Positions 16,964 to 25,015 of a DNA stretch of 28,896 bases are shown piece by piece (position 1 is the stretch's first letter; the number at the start of each line of letters is the position of its first letter). A program made the position numbers and the translations under genes. This stretch comes from CBDUBH01 sp965365345 (GTDB lineage: Bacteria; Bacteroidota; Ignavibacteria; Ignavibacteriales; SURF-24), in assembly GCA_965365345.1 (NCBI GenBank), contig CBDUBH010000044.1:1-28896 (forward strand), given 5' to 3'. Below the pieces are notes generated by a model. That model made no database searches. It was not told the origin of the DNA and saw only the letters and a list, made by a program, of their open reading frames with translations.

Positions 16964-18235
16964 TTAACTCTTGTTAGTTTTTTTCTTTTGGTCGTTTTCT
17001 ATCAACACAGTTGAGTTATCATTCAATTCCTGCGAAATTGCTTTGTAAGGACCGCTTACAACTTTTTCGCCGCCGCTTAAGCCAGATTTAACTTCTATGA
17101 AATCATTATTGCTGATTCCCGTTTCAACTTCAATTGATTGAGCTTTTCCATCCTTTATTACAAAGACCAATTCTCTTGGTTTATTATCAGGTTTTCTTTG
17201 CTCTTGCTTATCATTATTTTCATTATTTGTTTCATCGTTTTTAGGAGCGCGCGCAGTTACACTTTGAATCGGCACTGAAATTACGTCAAGTTTAGTTTCA
17301 GTTTGAATATCTGCATTACATGACATTCCCGGACGAATTTTATCTGTAATATCAACCAATCTGATTTTTATTTCGAAATTTACGACTTCCTGTTGTGTTC
17401 CCAATCCTGTAGTTTTTGCACTGTTTGCAATTTCAGAGACGACTCCGTTAAACTCTTTATCACCAAATGCATCAATTTTAATTTTTGCAGTGTCATTTAA
17501 AGAAATCAGAACAACATCATTTTCATCAACTTCAACTGTTGCTTCCATTTTTGCAAGATCAGCAACTGTCATAATATTTGTTCCCTGAGAGAAACCGCTT
17601 CCTAAAACTCTTTCACCTAATTCAACATTTAATTGAGTTACGGTTCCATCCATCGGAGAGTAGATCGCCGTCTTAGAAAGATTTTCATTCGATTCTTTTA
17701 ACATTGCTTCATTTTGAAGAACCATTGACTGCTGAGCTTCGTATTCACCTTTTGCAGAAAGATAATTTGATTTTGCAATTTCAAGTTCAGAATCGCTCAC
17801 TAATTCTTTTTTGTATAATTCCTGAATCCTGTCATATTCAGATTTAACTTTATCAAGCATTGCTTTACGAACATTTAAACCGGATTTTGTTGATTCAAGA
17901 TTTGCAGCAGCTCTGTCGCGATTTGCCATATAAGTATCAGGTTTTATTCTGATCAGCAATTGTCCTTTTTTAACTTGCTGTCCGTCTTTTACAGGAAGTT
18001 CAACAATTTCGCCGGTAACTTCTGGAGTAATAATAACCTGATATTCAGGATTTATTTTTCCTGTTGCCGAAACTACTTGAGTAATGTTTCTTTTAGCTGC
18101 CTCGGTAATTTGAACTTTGTAAATTTGTTCTTTATTTCCGCTGAAAGCAGCAACGGCAATTAAAGTTACAAGAATAAATCCAATTACACCGAAAATTATA
18201 ATTTTCTTTTTGCTTTTTTTTGCTTGACCTGCCAT
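16964..18235 (-). CDS. HlyD/MacA-type periplasmic adaptor protein
   Basis: The membrane-fusion protein that bridges the inner-membrane ABC complex and the TolC-like channel, 423 residues. A lysine-rich start is followed by one membrane anchor (about 11-31). A split biotinyl-lipoyl domain (about 65-98 and 205-225) flanks a long alpha-helical hairpin (about 105-200) that should contact the outer-membrane channel. A beta-barrel domain (about 240-330) and a membrane-proximal domain follow. A charged Asn/Asp/Lys-rich linker around 335-360 is unusual and may be a flexible loop. The ribosome site AAAGGAG lies 10 nt upstream of the ATG, and the gene is 20 bp from the TolC gene. The MacA-like role is inferred from domain order and neighbours. 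Confidence 0.93.
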   Translation of the reverse strand: MAGQAKKSKKKIIIFGVIGFILVTLIAVAAFSGNKEQIYKVQITEAAKRNITQVVSATGKINPEYQVIITPEVTGEIVELPVKDGQQVKKGQLLIRIKPDTYMANRDRAAANLESTKSGLNVRKAMLDKVKSEYDRIQELYKKELVSDSELEIAKSNYLSAKGEYEAQQSMVLQNEAMLKESNENLSKTAIYSPMDGTVTQLNVELGERVLGSGFSQGTNIMTVADLAKMEATVEVDENDVVLISLNDTAKIKIDAFGDKEFNGVVSEIANSAKTTGLGTQQEVVNFEIKIRLVDITDKIRPGMSCNADIQTETKLDVISVPIQSVTARAPKNDETNNENNDKQEQRKPDNKPRELVFVIKDGKAQSIEVETGISNNDFIEVKSGLSGGEKVVSGPYKAISQELNDNSTVLIENDQKKKTNKS

Positions 18236-18255
18236 TTAAATAATCTCCTTTTGAT

Positions 18256-19602
18256 TTATTCAAAATCTTTTACTTTTAGCGTACCGAGATAATATTCAAG
18301 CTGCGCTTTAAGAATGTAATAATCGTAAACCGTATTTATATAATTCTGCTGTGCAGATGTAAATTCTGATCCTGCTAACAATAGATTTACCAATGTTCCG
18401 CTTCCCAAATTATATTTTTCCTGTTCAATCATTCTGTTTTGAGTAGCGGATTTTACATTTTGTGCGCCAACTTCCAATCTTTTTTTGGCTGCCTGAAGAT
18501 CAAGGTAAGTTTTTTTCAAATTCACTTTTATCTGTCTTTCTAGTTCATTCACTTGAATTTCCGCATTTTTAGCTTGTACTTTTGCTAATTGTACCTGGTT
18601 TTCAGTTGACCATCCGGAAAAGATCGGCAAACTTAAATTCAATCCAACTGTATAAAATTTTGCATCGGTAAGATTTCCGAAATTATCTCCGCGGACACTG
18701 AAATCAGCACTATTAGTTAATCTTGGCAAATATCCGCTTCGAGCTATTGTTATTCCATTTTGACTGCTTTTAAGATCGAATTGTGCGCTTTTATAATCTG
18801 ATCTGTTTTCAAGGGCAACTCTTACTAATTGAGAAAGATCATCATAATCGCCTAAAATGTTTTCATTTGATATTTCAATAGAATCGGCTTTATCCGGTGA
18901 TGCTAATTCCACTTCCTGAAAAACATCAATTCCGAGATAATCAAGAAATTCACTTTTCAAATTTTCCAAAACATTTTCAGATTGAATTACAGCTATTTCA
19001 CTGTTGCCTGTTCTAACTTGTTGTGCATAAACATCTGCTAATGTTATAGCTCCGAGTTTATTTTTTTCGGTAAATATTTCAAGATTTTTTCTGTTATATT
19101 CCAGATCATCCCGATTAACTTTTACCTGTTCTTTGGCATTAAGAATATCATAATAATATCCTGTTGTTTGAAAAATTATATCCTCGCGCAATCTTTGAAG
19201 CCCGTACCGCGCAGCAGAAAGATCATTTCTACTTTGTGAAATTGTTGCGAAATTGCTTAATCCATCAAACAGAACCCAATCGGTTCCTACACTTGCGTTT
19301 AACGATCTTGTTTCAACTTCTCTTTCCGGAATGAATTGAGGCACATTATTGATTATATAAGTTCCGGCTTCGGTTTCACTTCTTTGCCATTGCCACGAAG
19401 CGCCTGCACCCAGCGAAGGAAGTAGATTTCCATAAGCGCTTTTAACGGTTGATTCATATCCTTTAATGGTATTTTCTCTTTGAACCAAAGTCGTATTTTT
19501 TTGTAGTGCAATCTGAATCGCTTCTTCCAGATTCATTGTGCGTTGTGCAAAAATGCTTAACGGTAAAAAAATAAAAGATAACAGAGTTAAGACTTTAAAC
19601 AT
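18256..19602 (-). CDS. TolC-family outer-membrane channel protein
   Basis: The outer-membrane exit duct of the tripartite exporter, 448 residues from the ATG at 19602. I prefer this start over an in-frame one 45 bp upstream because it has GGAG six bases before it and opens directly into a signal peptide (MFKVLTLLSFIF, cleavage near IFAQ at 19-20). The mature part begins MNLEEAIQIALQKN, the standard OEP opening, and consists of two OEP repeats (about 25-220 and 240-445) of long helices broken by short beta strands. It is the first gene of the five-gene export operon. Its promoter should lie in the 150-bp AT-rich gap after cca, where no strong match is seen. Confidence 0.94.
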   Translation of the reverse strand: MFKVLTLLSFIFLPLSIFAQRTMNLEEAIQIALQKNTTLVQRENTIKGYESTVKSAYGNLLPSLGAGASWQWQRSETEAGTYIINNVPQFIPEREVETRSLNASVGTDWVLFDGLSNFATISQSRNDLSAARYGLQRLREDIIFQTTGYYYDILNAKEQVKVNRDDLEYNRKNLEIFTEKNKLGAITLADVYAQQVRTGNSEIAVIQSENVLENLKSEFLDYLGIDVFQEVELASPDKADSIEISNENILGDYDDLSQLVRVALENRSDYKSAQFDLKSSQNGITIARSGYLPRLTNSADFSVRGDNFGNLTDAKFYTVGLNLSLPIFSGWSTENQVQLAKVQAKNAEIQVNELERQIKVNLKKTYLDLQAAKKRLEVGAQNVKSATQNRMIEQEKYNLGSGTLVNLLLAGSEFTSAQQNYINTVYDYYILKAQLEYYLGTLKVKDFE

Positions 19603-19680
19603 TTTTTCTCCAAGTATATAAAGGGAAACTGAAAATTTAATTTCCAAGAGTTTGGACGAATGAAAGGTATAAAAAGTTAC

Positions 19681-19709
19681 ATAATTTTATTTTTTATTAA
19701 TAAAATTAT
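19681..19709. repeat. AT-only inverted repeat between cca and the TolC gene
   Basis: Perfect 11-bp arms (19681-19691 and 19699-19709) made only of A and T flank a 7-nt loop. It lies 46 bp after the cca stop and 79 bp before the TolC gene start on the minus strand. It could be a weak terminator of the murA-cca operon, but no clean T-run follows and the composition makes chance plausible. Confidence 0.35.
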
Positions 19710-19754
19710 TTTTTACTAAAGATCAAATTTATTTTTTAAGAATATTAGATCCAA

Positions 19755-21182
19755 TTATTCTGATTTTTTATTTTTTACAATTTCCAGCAAATATTTATGT
19801 GCATCTTCGTAAGTATTTTGAATTCTGCCGTCAAGAATTGCCTCCTCGATTTCTTTTTTTATTTCACCCACTTTTTTCGATGGCGGAATATTGCAGATTT
19901 TCATAATTTCATTACCGCGTACCGGAGATTGAAATTCTCGTAATTTATCTTTTTCTTTTACTTCGCGAACCCGTTGCATTACTTTTTCGTAATTTTCCAA
20001 ATAGCGAACTACTTTTTTCGGGTTTTTACTTGTAATATCTGATCTGCAAAGTGTGATCAGATCTTCAAGATCTTCACCGGCGGAAACGATTAATCTTCTG
20101 ATTGCACTATCTGTAACTTCTTCATCAACCAATGCAATTGGTCTTAAATGAAGCCGTACTAATTTTGTAACATAATCCAATTTATTTAACGGAAGACGCA
20201 TCCGTTGAAAAATTTCTTCCATCATTCTCGCACCCATTTCTTCATGTCCGTGGAAAGTCCATCCGGTTCCGTTTATAAATCTTTTTGTTTCCGGCTTTGC
20301 AATATCATGCATCAAGGCAGCAAAACGAAGCCAAATATTATCAGTCCTTTCTGAAATATTATCAACAACAAGGCAGGTGTGCAAAAAAACATCCTTATGA
20401 TGGTAATCTTTTCTTTGATCAACTCCGGCAAGATTTGCAAGCTCAGGAAAAATTACATGCATCACGCCGGTTTCGTACAACAATTTCAAACCGATCGAAG
20501 GTTTTTTTGATGAAAGGATTTTGAAAAACTCGTCTGTAATTCTTTCCTGTGAAATAATTTTTAATCTTTCAGCAAGTTTATTGGCAGCTTCTTTTAACGA
20601 TTCATCTAAATTGAAATTTAATTGTGAAGCAAATCTTATAGCGCGTAAAATCCTAAGCGGATCATCATCAAAAGTTACCATCGGATCAAGCGGAGTTTTA
20701 ATAAGTTTATGTTCAATATCCTGCAATCCGCCGTAAGTGTCAATTAATTTTCCGAAATTACTTTTATTCAAACTAACTGCCAGAGTATTTATTGTAAAAT
20801 CCCTACGACTTATATCATCTTCAAAAGTTCCGTTCTCAACAATTGGTTTTCTGCTGTTTCGCATGTAAGATTCTTTTCGTGCGCCAACAAATTCAAGATC
20901 AACATTATCATATTTGAAATGTGCTGTTCCGAAATTTTTAAAAACATTTACTTTTTTTATTCTAAGTTTTTTTGCTAAACCTTTTGCAAATTCAATTCCG
21001 CTGCCGATTATTAGAAAATCAAATTCATCGCGTTCGCGATCAAGAAGTATATCACGCACGAATCCGCCGATCAGATAAAGTTCGGAATTAACTTCATCGG
21101 CAAATTCTGATGCTTTTTTTAAGATTGAAGAGTTGCTTACGAATTCAAATATTTTCTTTCCGGATTCGGATTTAAAGCTCAC
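19755..21182 (-). CDS. cca: CCA tRNA nucleotidyltransferase / poly(A) polymerase family protein with HD domain
   Basis: A class II nucleotidyltransferase that adds or repairs the 3' CCA of tRNAs, 475 residues. The head domain has GGFVRD (39-44), then EFD (53-55) where most relatives have DxD, so the first metal-binding aspartate is replaced by glutamate. RRDFTIN (126-132), DDDPLRILRAIRFA (172-185) and an ERITDEF segment follow. A C-terminal HD domain is present (HHKDVFLHT near 261-269 and His292-Asp293), which in relatives has phosphohydrolase activity. It starts with GTG, supported by an AAAGGA ribosome site 5 nt upstream, 10 bp after the membrane peptidase gene. The tRNA-Leu in this window lacks an encoded CCA, so such an enzyme is needed. 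CCA addition versus A-only addition cannot be told by eye. Confidence 0.9.
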   Translation of the reverse strand: MSFKSESGKKIFEFVSNSSILKKASEFADEVNSELYLIGGFVRDILLDRERDEFDFLIIGSGIEFAKGLAKKLRIKKVNVFKNFGTAHFKYDNVDLEFVGARKESYMRNSRKPIVENGTFEDDISRRDFTINTLAVSLNKSNFGKLIDTYGGLQDIEHKLIKTPLDPMVTFDDDPLRILRAIRFASQLNFNLDESLKEAANKLAERLKIISQERITDEFFKILSSKKPSIGLKLLYETGVMHVIFPELANLAGVDQRKDYHHKDVFLHTCLVVDNISERTDNIWLRFAALMHDIAKPETKRFINGTGWTFHGHEEMGARMMEEIFQRMRLPLNKLDYVTKLVRLHLRPIALVDEEVTDSAIRRLIVSAGEDLEDLITLCRSDITSKNPKKVVRYLENYEKVMQRVREVKEKDKLREFQSPVRGNEIMKICNIPPSKKVGEIKKEIEEAILDGRIQNTYEDAHKYLLEIVKNKKSE

Positions 21183-21192
21183 GTAATTCCTT

Positions 21193-23391
21193 TCAATGAA
21201 ACTTTTCAGATATGATCTTTAACAAATTTATTTTGTTTTTATTATACAATAAATAAGGATAAAAGTTTTTATTTGAATTATAATTTAATGAAAGATTTGC
21301 AAACTTTTCGGCTTTTTCAAAATTTAAATTTTTAATTTCTTGCTCTGAAAGTTTAAGAAAAATATAATCTGAAGTAATTTCAGAATCATCAAAATTAACA
21401 TTACCGGGAATAAATTTTTCCCGGATTTTATTTTGATCAATGATTTCAAGCATTTGCGGAATATAATTCTGATCTTTTGTTTTTTCGAATAGGTCTTTTA
21501 AAATTTTGAATTTATCCTGATTTTCTGAATTTAAATATTCCTTTAAAACTTTTGCTGAATCTAATTTTAATCTTAATTTTATTAAATTTGAAAACGTGTT
21601 TGAGAGTTCAAAAGAATCTAAAATTTCATAAATATTTTTTGCTTCGATGAAATTTCCGGTTCGATAATTAAAATCGGCAAGAAGAAATTTTAAATTGAAA
21701 TAGTAAGAAGTTTCTTTATAATCATTTAATTTTTCGTTCAACAAATTTATCGCTTCATTTTCCCTTTTCAATTTTGAAAGAGAAAAAACTGTTCCGTAAA
21801 GCGCAGAATAATTTTCAGTTTTACTTAAAATGTTTTTAAATATTTCAAGGGATACGGAATAATTTTTCTTTTCTATTTCGTTAAATCCTTTTTGTAAAAG
21901 TCTTGCCGTAATTCTCGGACAAACTTTTTTTATCAAAGGTTTTCTCCCGAAATAATATTCTGCTTTTTCTTTATTGATAATTTGTTCATATTCCAGAAAT
22001 TTGAAATATTCTTGTTGAAGCTGATCTATATTTTTATTAAAAACCTCAATAAAATCAATATTTCCGTAAAGATTTTTAAATTTATCAATTCCGTATTCAT
22101 CAATTAAATATTTAGAAAAAGAGCCGGCATAAACATACGAAATTGAAGATGCGCTTCCGAAAAAACTTGCTCCTTTGAAAAGATCTTTAATCTTAATTTC
22201 AAACTCGTTAAAATAAGCCAATCGTGCGAAATAATGAATTGAATTTTCTGAATAAAATCCATCAGCCGCGCTTGCAATTCCTTCAATCAAACTAAAGTTA
22301 AATTCATCAGCAATTTTGAGAGGAGTAACTCCAAATTCTGCAGAAACAATATGCGCAATTTCATGTTTAAGCGTTCGTTCGTAATTTTCGTAGTTTATGT
22401 AAATTTGATTAAGCCACGGTTTTGCAACATCAGCCGCACCAGAGCCGAATAATATTTTTTTTTGTTTTGAATCTTTGAAAATAAATGAAGTAATTTTTCC
22501 AGGCTTTTCTACGTTCATATATTTTGAAGTTTCTTCAAGATAAATTTCGTGGAGCATGGATATAAGTTTGATTTCATTGACCGGAATTGAATTATCATAA
22601 ATAATTTCAAAATATTCAGTTTGAATTTTTCCGCCTAATTTTTTTTCTAATGAATTTTTACTTTCCGAAAATCCGATTTCGCTTTTAAAAAATATCCATG
22701 CAAAAAAGATCAATAAAACCGGATACAAAAAAATATATTTTAATGTTCCTAAATCTTTTTTTATAATTTTTGAACTTATAATAATTACGACAATTGCAAA
22801 AAATGTTTTTAACATTCTGTGATATAAGATCCTCGAATCAATTTCGATTAGTTCATCATAAATGGTTCCAGGAAAATATGATAGAATAGATCCGTAAAAA
22901 TAAACTTGAGGATTTTTGTAAAGTTCATAGAATGGTAAAATCAGCAATACTAAAAAAATGAAAATCGAGATCAACAAACTTTTATTTTTTGAGATTGAAT
23001 TTCCGAAAAACGAAATTGCTATCCCAATAAATACTGCAGGTAAATTTATCAGAAAGTAAAATTTAAGTCCTTCAAAAAATGAACAACTTTCTTTGAATAT
23101 TGATGCAAACGCAAAAATTATAATCGGGATTAAAAAAAGTAAAAAAGATTTTTGAAAAATCTTTGCCAATTCAAAATTTGAATTGTTTTTTTTTATTTCA
23201 GAATTTGCTATTAATAGGCATAAAAAAGAAATTGCAATTCCGTTAAGCGAAGAGGATTCAAAATCCAATATTCCAGTTAACGGAAATTGCAAAAGTAAAA
23301 TATTAAAACCAGCATGAATTAAAACTAAGAATAAAAAAGAACCCGGGTAGAGTTTTGCAAAACCGGATTTTTCAATATTCGTCACTTTCAA
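21193..23391 (-). CDS. Polytopic membrane protein with gluzincin metallopeptidase domain and helical-repeat tail
   Basis: Not a protein I can name. Of 732 residues, the first 240 contain about seven membrane helices (near 17-38, 48-63, 81-100, 109-130, 138-154, 194-210 and 217-235). A soluble domain then carries a zinc-protease motif HEIAH (343-347) and a downstream LIEG with Glu370 as probable third ligand, the arrangement of gluzincins of the peptidase-MA type. Residues about 495-725 are helical and look like TPR-type repeats. The domain probably faces the periplasm. The start is TTG at 23391 or GTG at 23385; it overlaps the murA 3' end by 14-20 bp. Sandwiched between murA and cca in a tight operon, it could act on cell-envelope proteins, but no substrate is visible. 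Confidence 0.82.
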   Translation of the reverse strand: MKVTNIEKSGFAKLYPGSFLFLVLIHAGFNILLLQFPLTGILDFESSSLNGIAISFLCLLIANSEIKKNNSNFELAKIFQKSFLLFLIPIIIFAFASIFKESCSFFEGLKFYFLINLPAVFIGIAISFFGNSISKNKSLLISIFIFLVLLILPFYELYKNPQVYFYGSILSYFPGTIYDELIEIDSRILYHRMLKTFFAIVVIIISSKIIKKDLGTLKYIFLYPVLLIFFAWIFFKSEIGFSESKNSLEKKLGGKIQTEYFEIIYDNSIPVNEIKLISMLHEIYLEETSKYMNVEKPGKITSFIFKDSKQKKILFGSGAADVAKPWLNQIYINYENYERTLKHEIAHIVSAEFGVTPLKIADEFNFSLIEGIASAADGFYSENSIHYFARLAYFNEFEIKIKDLFKGASFFGSASSISYVYAGSFSKYLIDEYGIDKFKNLYGNIDFIEVFNKNIDQLQQEYFKFLEYEQIINKEKAEYYFGRKPLIKKVCPRITARLLQKGFNEIEKKNYSVSLEIFKNILSKTENYSALYGTVFSLSKLKRENEAINLLNEKLNDYKETSYYFNLKFLLADFNYRTGNFIEAKNIYEILDSFELSNTFSNLIKLRLKLDSAKVLKEYLNSENQDKFKILKDLFEKTKDQNYIPQMLEIIDQNKIREKFIPGNVNFDDSEITSDYIFLKLSEQEIKNLNFEKAEKFANLSLNYNSNKNFYPYLLYNKNKINLLKIISEKFH

Positions 23392-24640
23392 CCCGTTCTA
23401 TTTGTGCACCAAGCTGAATTAGTTTTTGTTCAATATTTTCGTAACCTCTATCAAGATGATAAATTCTTAAAACTTCAGTTTTACCTTCGGCGGCAAGACC
23501 TGCCAGAACCAAAGAAGCACTTGCCCGCAGATCGGTTGACATAACTTTTGCCGCTTTGAATTTTTCAATTCCTTTAACTATTGCACGATTTTCCAAAGTT
23601 TCTATTGATGCGCCTAATCTGCTTAATTCGGGAATATGTTTGAATCTATCCAAATAAATTGTATCAGTAACTGTTGAAACTCCGTTCGCCAAACACATCA
23701 ATGCAGTCCATTGTGCTTGCATATCTGTTGGAAATCCGGGATATATTGCTGTTGTTACATCCACGCATTTAATATCATTTAACTGCGTTGCATCAACTTC
23801 GACCGAATTTTTATTGTAATTAACATTTATTCCGGCATCTTCAAGTTTAAGAAGTACTGCTGTAATGTGTCGCGGATTTACATTTTCAAGGACGACCTTT
23901 CCTTTTGTCATTGCAGCGGCAATCAGTAAAGTTCCGGCTTCAATTCTATCAGGAATATTTTCAGCATCTGCAGGTTTAAGTTCATCAACACCTTCAATTT
24001 CCAAAACTGCAGTATTTATTCCCTCAATTTTTGCTCCCATTTTATTTAAATATTCGGCAAGCAAAGTAATTTCCGGTTCCATAGCAGCATTATTAATAAC
24101 AGTATTTCCTTTTGCCAAAACTGCAGCCATCAAAATATTTCCGGTTGCGCCGACCGATGAAACATCAAAATTAATTTTTGTACCAGTCAATCTTTTCGAT
24201 TTTGCTATTATGTAACCTTCCTCAAGTTCAATTTCTGCGCCGAGCTTTTTCATTCCTTCAAGATGAAGATTTATCGGACGCGGACCCCAAGCGCAACCAC
24301 CGGGAAGCGAAACTTTTGCGTATCCGAATTTTGAAACAAGCGGACCTAATACATAAACCGAAGCGCGCATTTTTTTTACTAATTCGTAAGGCGCGGTTTG
24401 GCTTGTGATATTTGAGGAATCAAGTTCCATTGTATGATTTTCGAAATTATATTCTATTCCGAGTTTTTCAAGAAGTTTTGCCATTGTATAAACATCGTTA
24501 ACTTCGGGAATATTTGTAAGGCGGTTTTTGCCCGAATTTAGGAGCACAGCCGGCATTAAGGCGAGTGCTGCATTTTTAGCGCCACTTACAAAAGTTTTTC
24601 CGTTTAATGATTTTCCGCCGGTAATTACGAATTTATCCAA
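23372..24640 (-). CDS. murA: UDP-N-acetylglucosamine 1-carboxyvinyltransferase
   Basis: Catalyses the first committed step of peptidoglycan synthesis, transferring enolpyruvate from PEP to UDP-GlcNAc; it is the fosfomycin target. From the TTG at 24640 it has 422 residues beginning MDKFVITGG, the family's normal opening. AAAGGA lies 6 nt upstream of that codon, while a longer frame from 24670 has no ribosome site. Lys22 in SGAKNAAL, active-site Cys116 in LPGGCAWGPRP, Arg121 in the same block, and the FPTDMQAQ loop match the two inside-out alpha/beta domains. With cysteine (not aspartate) at position 116 the enzyme should be fosfomycin-sensitive at the active-site level. It leads a three-gene minus-strand operon and diverges from tRNA-Leu/tig. 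Confidence 0.97.
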   Translation of the reverse strand: MDKFVITGGKSLNGKTFVSGAKNAALALMPAVLLNSGKNRLTNIPEVNDVYTMAKLLEKLGIEYNFENHTMELDSSNITSQTAPYELVKKMRASVYVLGPLVSKFGYAKVSLPGGCAWGPRPINLHLEGMKKLGAEIELEEGYIIAKSKRLTGTKINFDVSSVGATGNILMAAVLAKGNTVINNAAMEPEITLLAEYLNKMGAKIEGINTAVLEIEGVDELKPADAENIPDRIEAGTLLIAAAMTKGKVVLENVNPRHITAVLLKLEDAGINVNYNKNSVEVDATQLNDIKCVDVTTAIYPGFPTDMQAQWTALMCLANGVSTVTDTIYLDRFKHIPELSRLGASIETLENRAIVKGIEKFKAAKVMSTDLRASASLVLAGLAAEGKTEVLRIYHLDRGYENIEQKLIQLGAQIERVESDEY

Positions 24641-24690
24641 ATTTATTCCTTTGATTTTAATTTTCAGCAAATTATTTTATTTTATTGGAA

Positions 24691-24719
24691 AAGATATTCT
24701 TAAATATTGAAGAATTCAA
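24691..24719 (-). promoter_or_regulatory. Candidate murA promoter
   Basis: On the minus strand TTGAAT (24714-24719) and TATCTT (24691-24696) are exactly 17 bp apart, each 4 of 6 to the sigma-70 consensus, about 50 bp before the murA TTG start. The surrounding 233-bp divergent intergenic region is extremely AT-rich and offers several weaker alternatives. Confidence 0.33.
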
Positions 24720-24822
24720 CCGAATAAAATATACTTAAATTTAAAATATTTTAAGATTTATTTTGATTTTTAGAATTTTTTAGAAACGGGTATTGTGTTT
24801 TTATTTAAAAATATTGTTATAT

Positions 24823-24828
24823 TATACT
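24823..24828 (+). promoter_or_regulatory. Candidate -10 box for tRNA-Leu (and perhaps tig)
   Basis: TATACT, 5 of 6 to the sigma-70 -10 consensus, lies 45 bp upstream of the tRNA. No good -35 box occurs at 16-18 bp. It would start the transcript near 24835, leaving a roughly 40-nt leader to be removed from the tRNA precursor. Confidence 0.3.
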
Positions 24829-24873
24829 CTTTAATTTTCTAAAGTTCGAAAATTAGAACTTTTCAATATAATT

Positions 24874-24955
24874 GCGAGAATGGTGAAATTGGCAGACACG
24901 CTAGACTTAGGATCTAGTGCCGAGAGGCATCGGGGTTCGAGTCCCCGTTCTCGCA
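24874..24955 (+). tRNA. tRNA-Leu (anticodon UAG)
   Basis: An 82-nt class II tRNA. The 7-bp acceptor stem (24874-24880 with 24948-24954) is perfect, with discriminator A at 24955. The anticodon stem CTAGA/TCTAG encloses the loop CTTAGGA, whose middle bases TAG read CUN leucine codons, mainly CUA. A long variable arm and a T arm CGGGG-TTCGAGT-CCCCG follow. The D loop has the expected GG. The 3' CCA is not encoded, since the next bases are CTA. It lies 60 bp upstream of tig on the same strand. Confidence 0.97.
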
Positions 24956-25015
24956 CTATTTTTTACTTCTTTTATACTTACAAATTTAAATCTTAAGAAA
25001 TAATCAGAGGAAGAT

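Noticed and set aside
23865..24215. 116-residue plus-strand open frame inside murA
   Set aside because: It is the longest shadow over murA, but murA is complete and conserved, and this frame has no ribosome site or recognisable motif.
24733..24752. AT-only palindrome in the murA/tRNA divergent region
   Set aside because: A 14-bp palindrome of only A and T is expected at this base composition, and it does not align with any promoter element.
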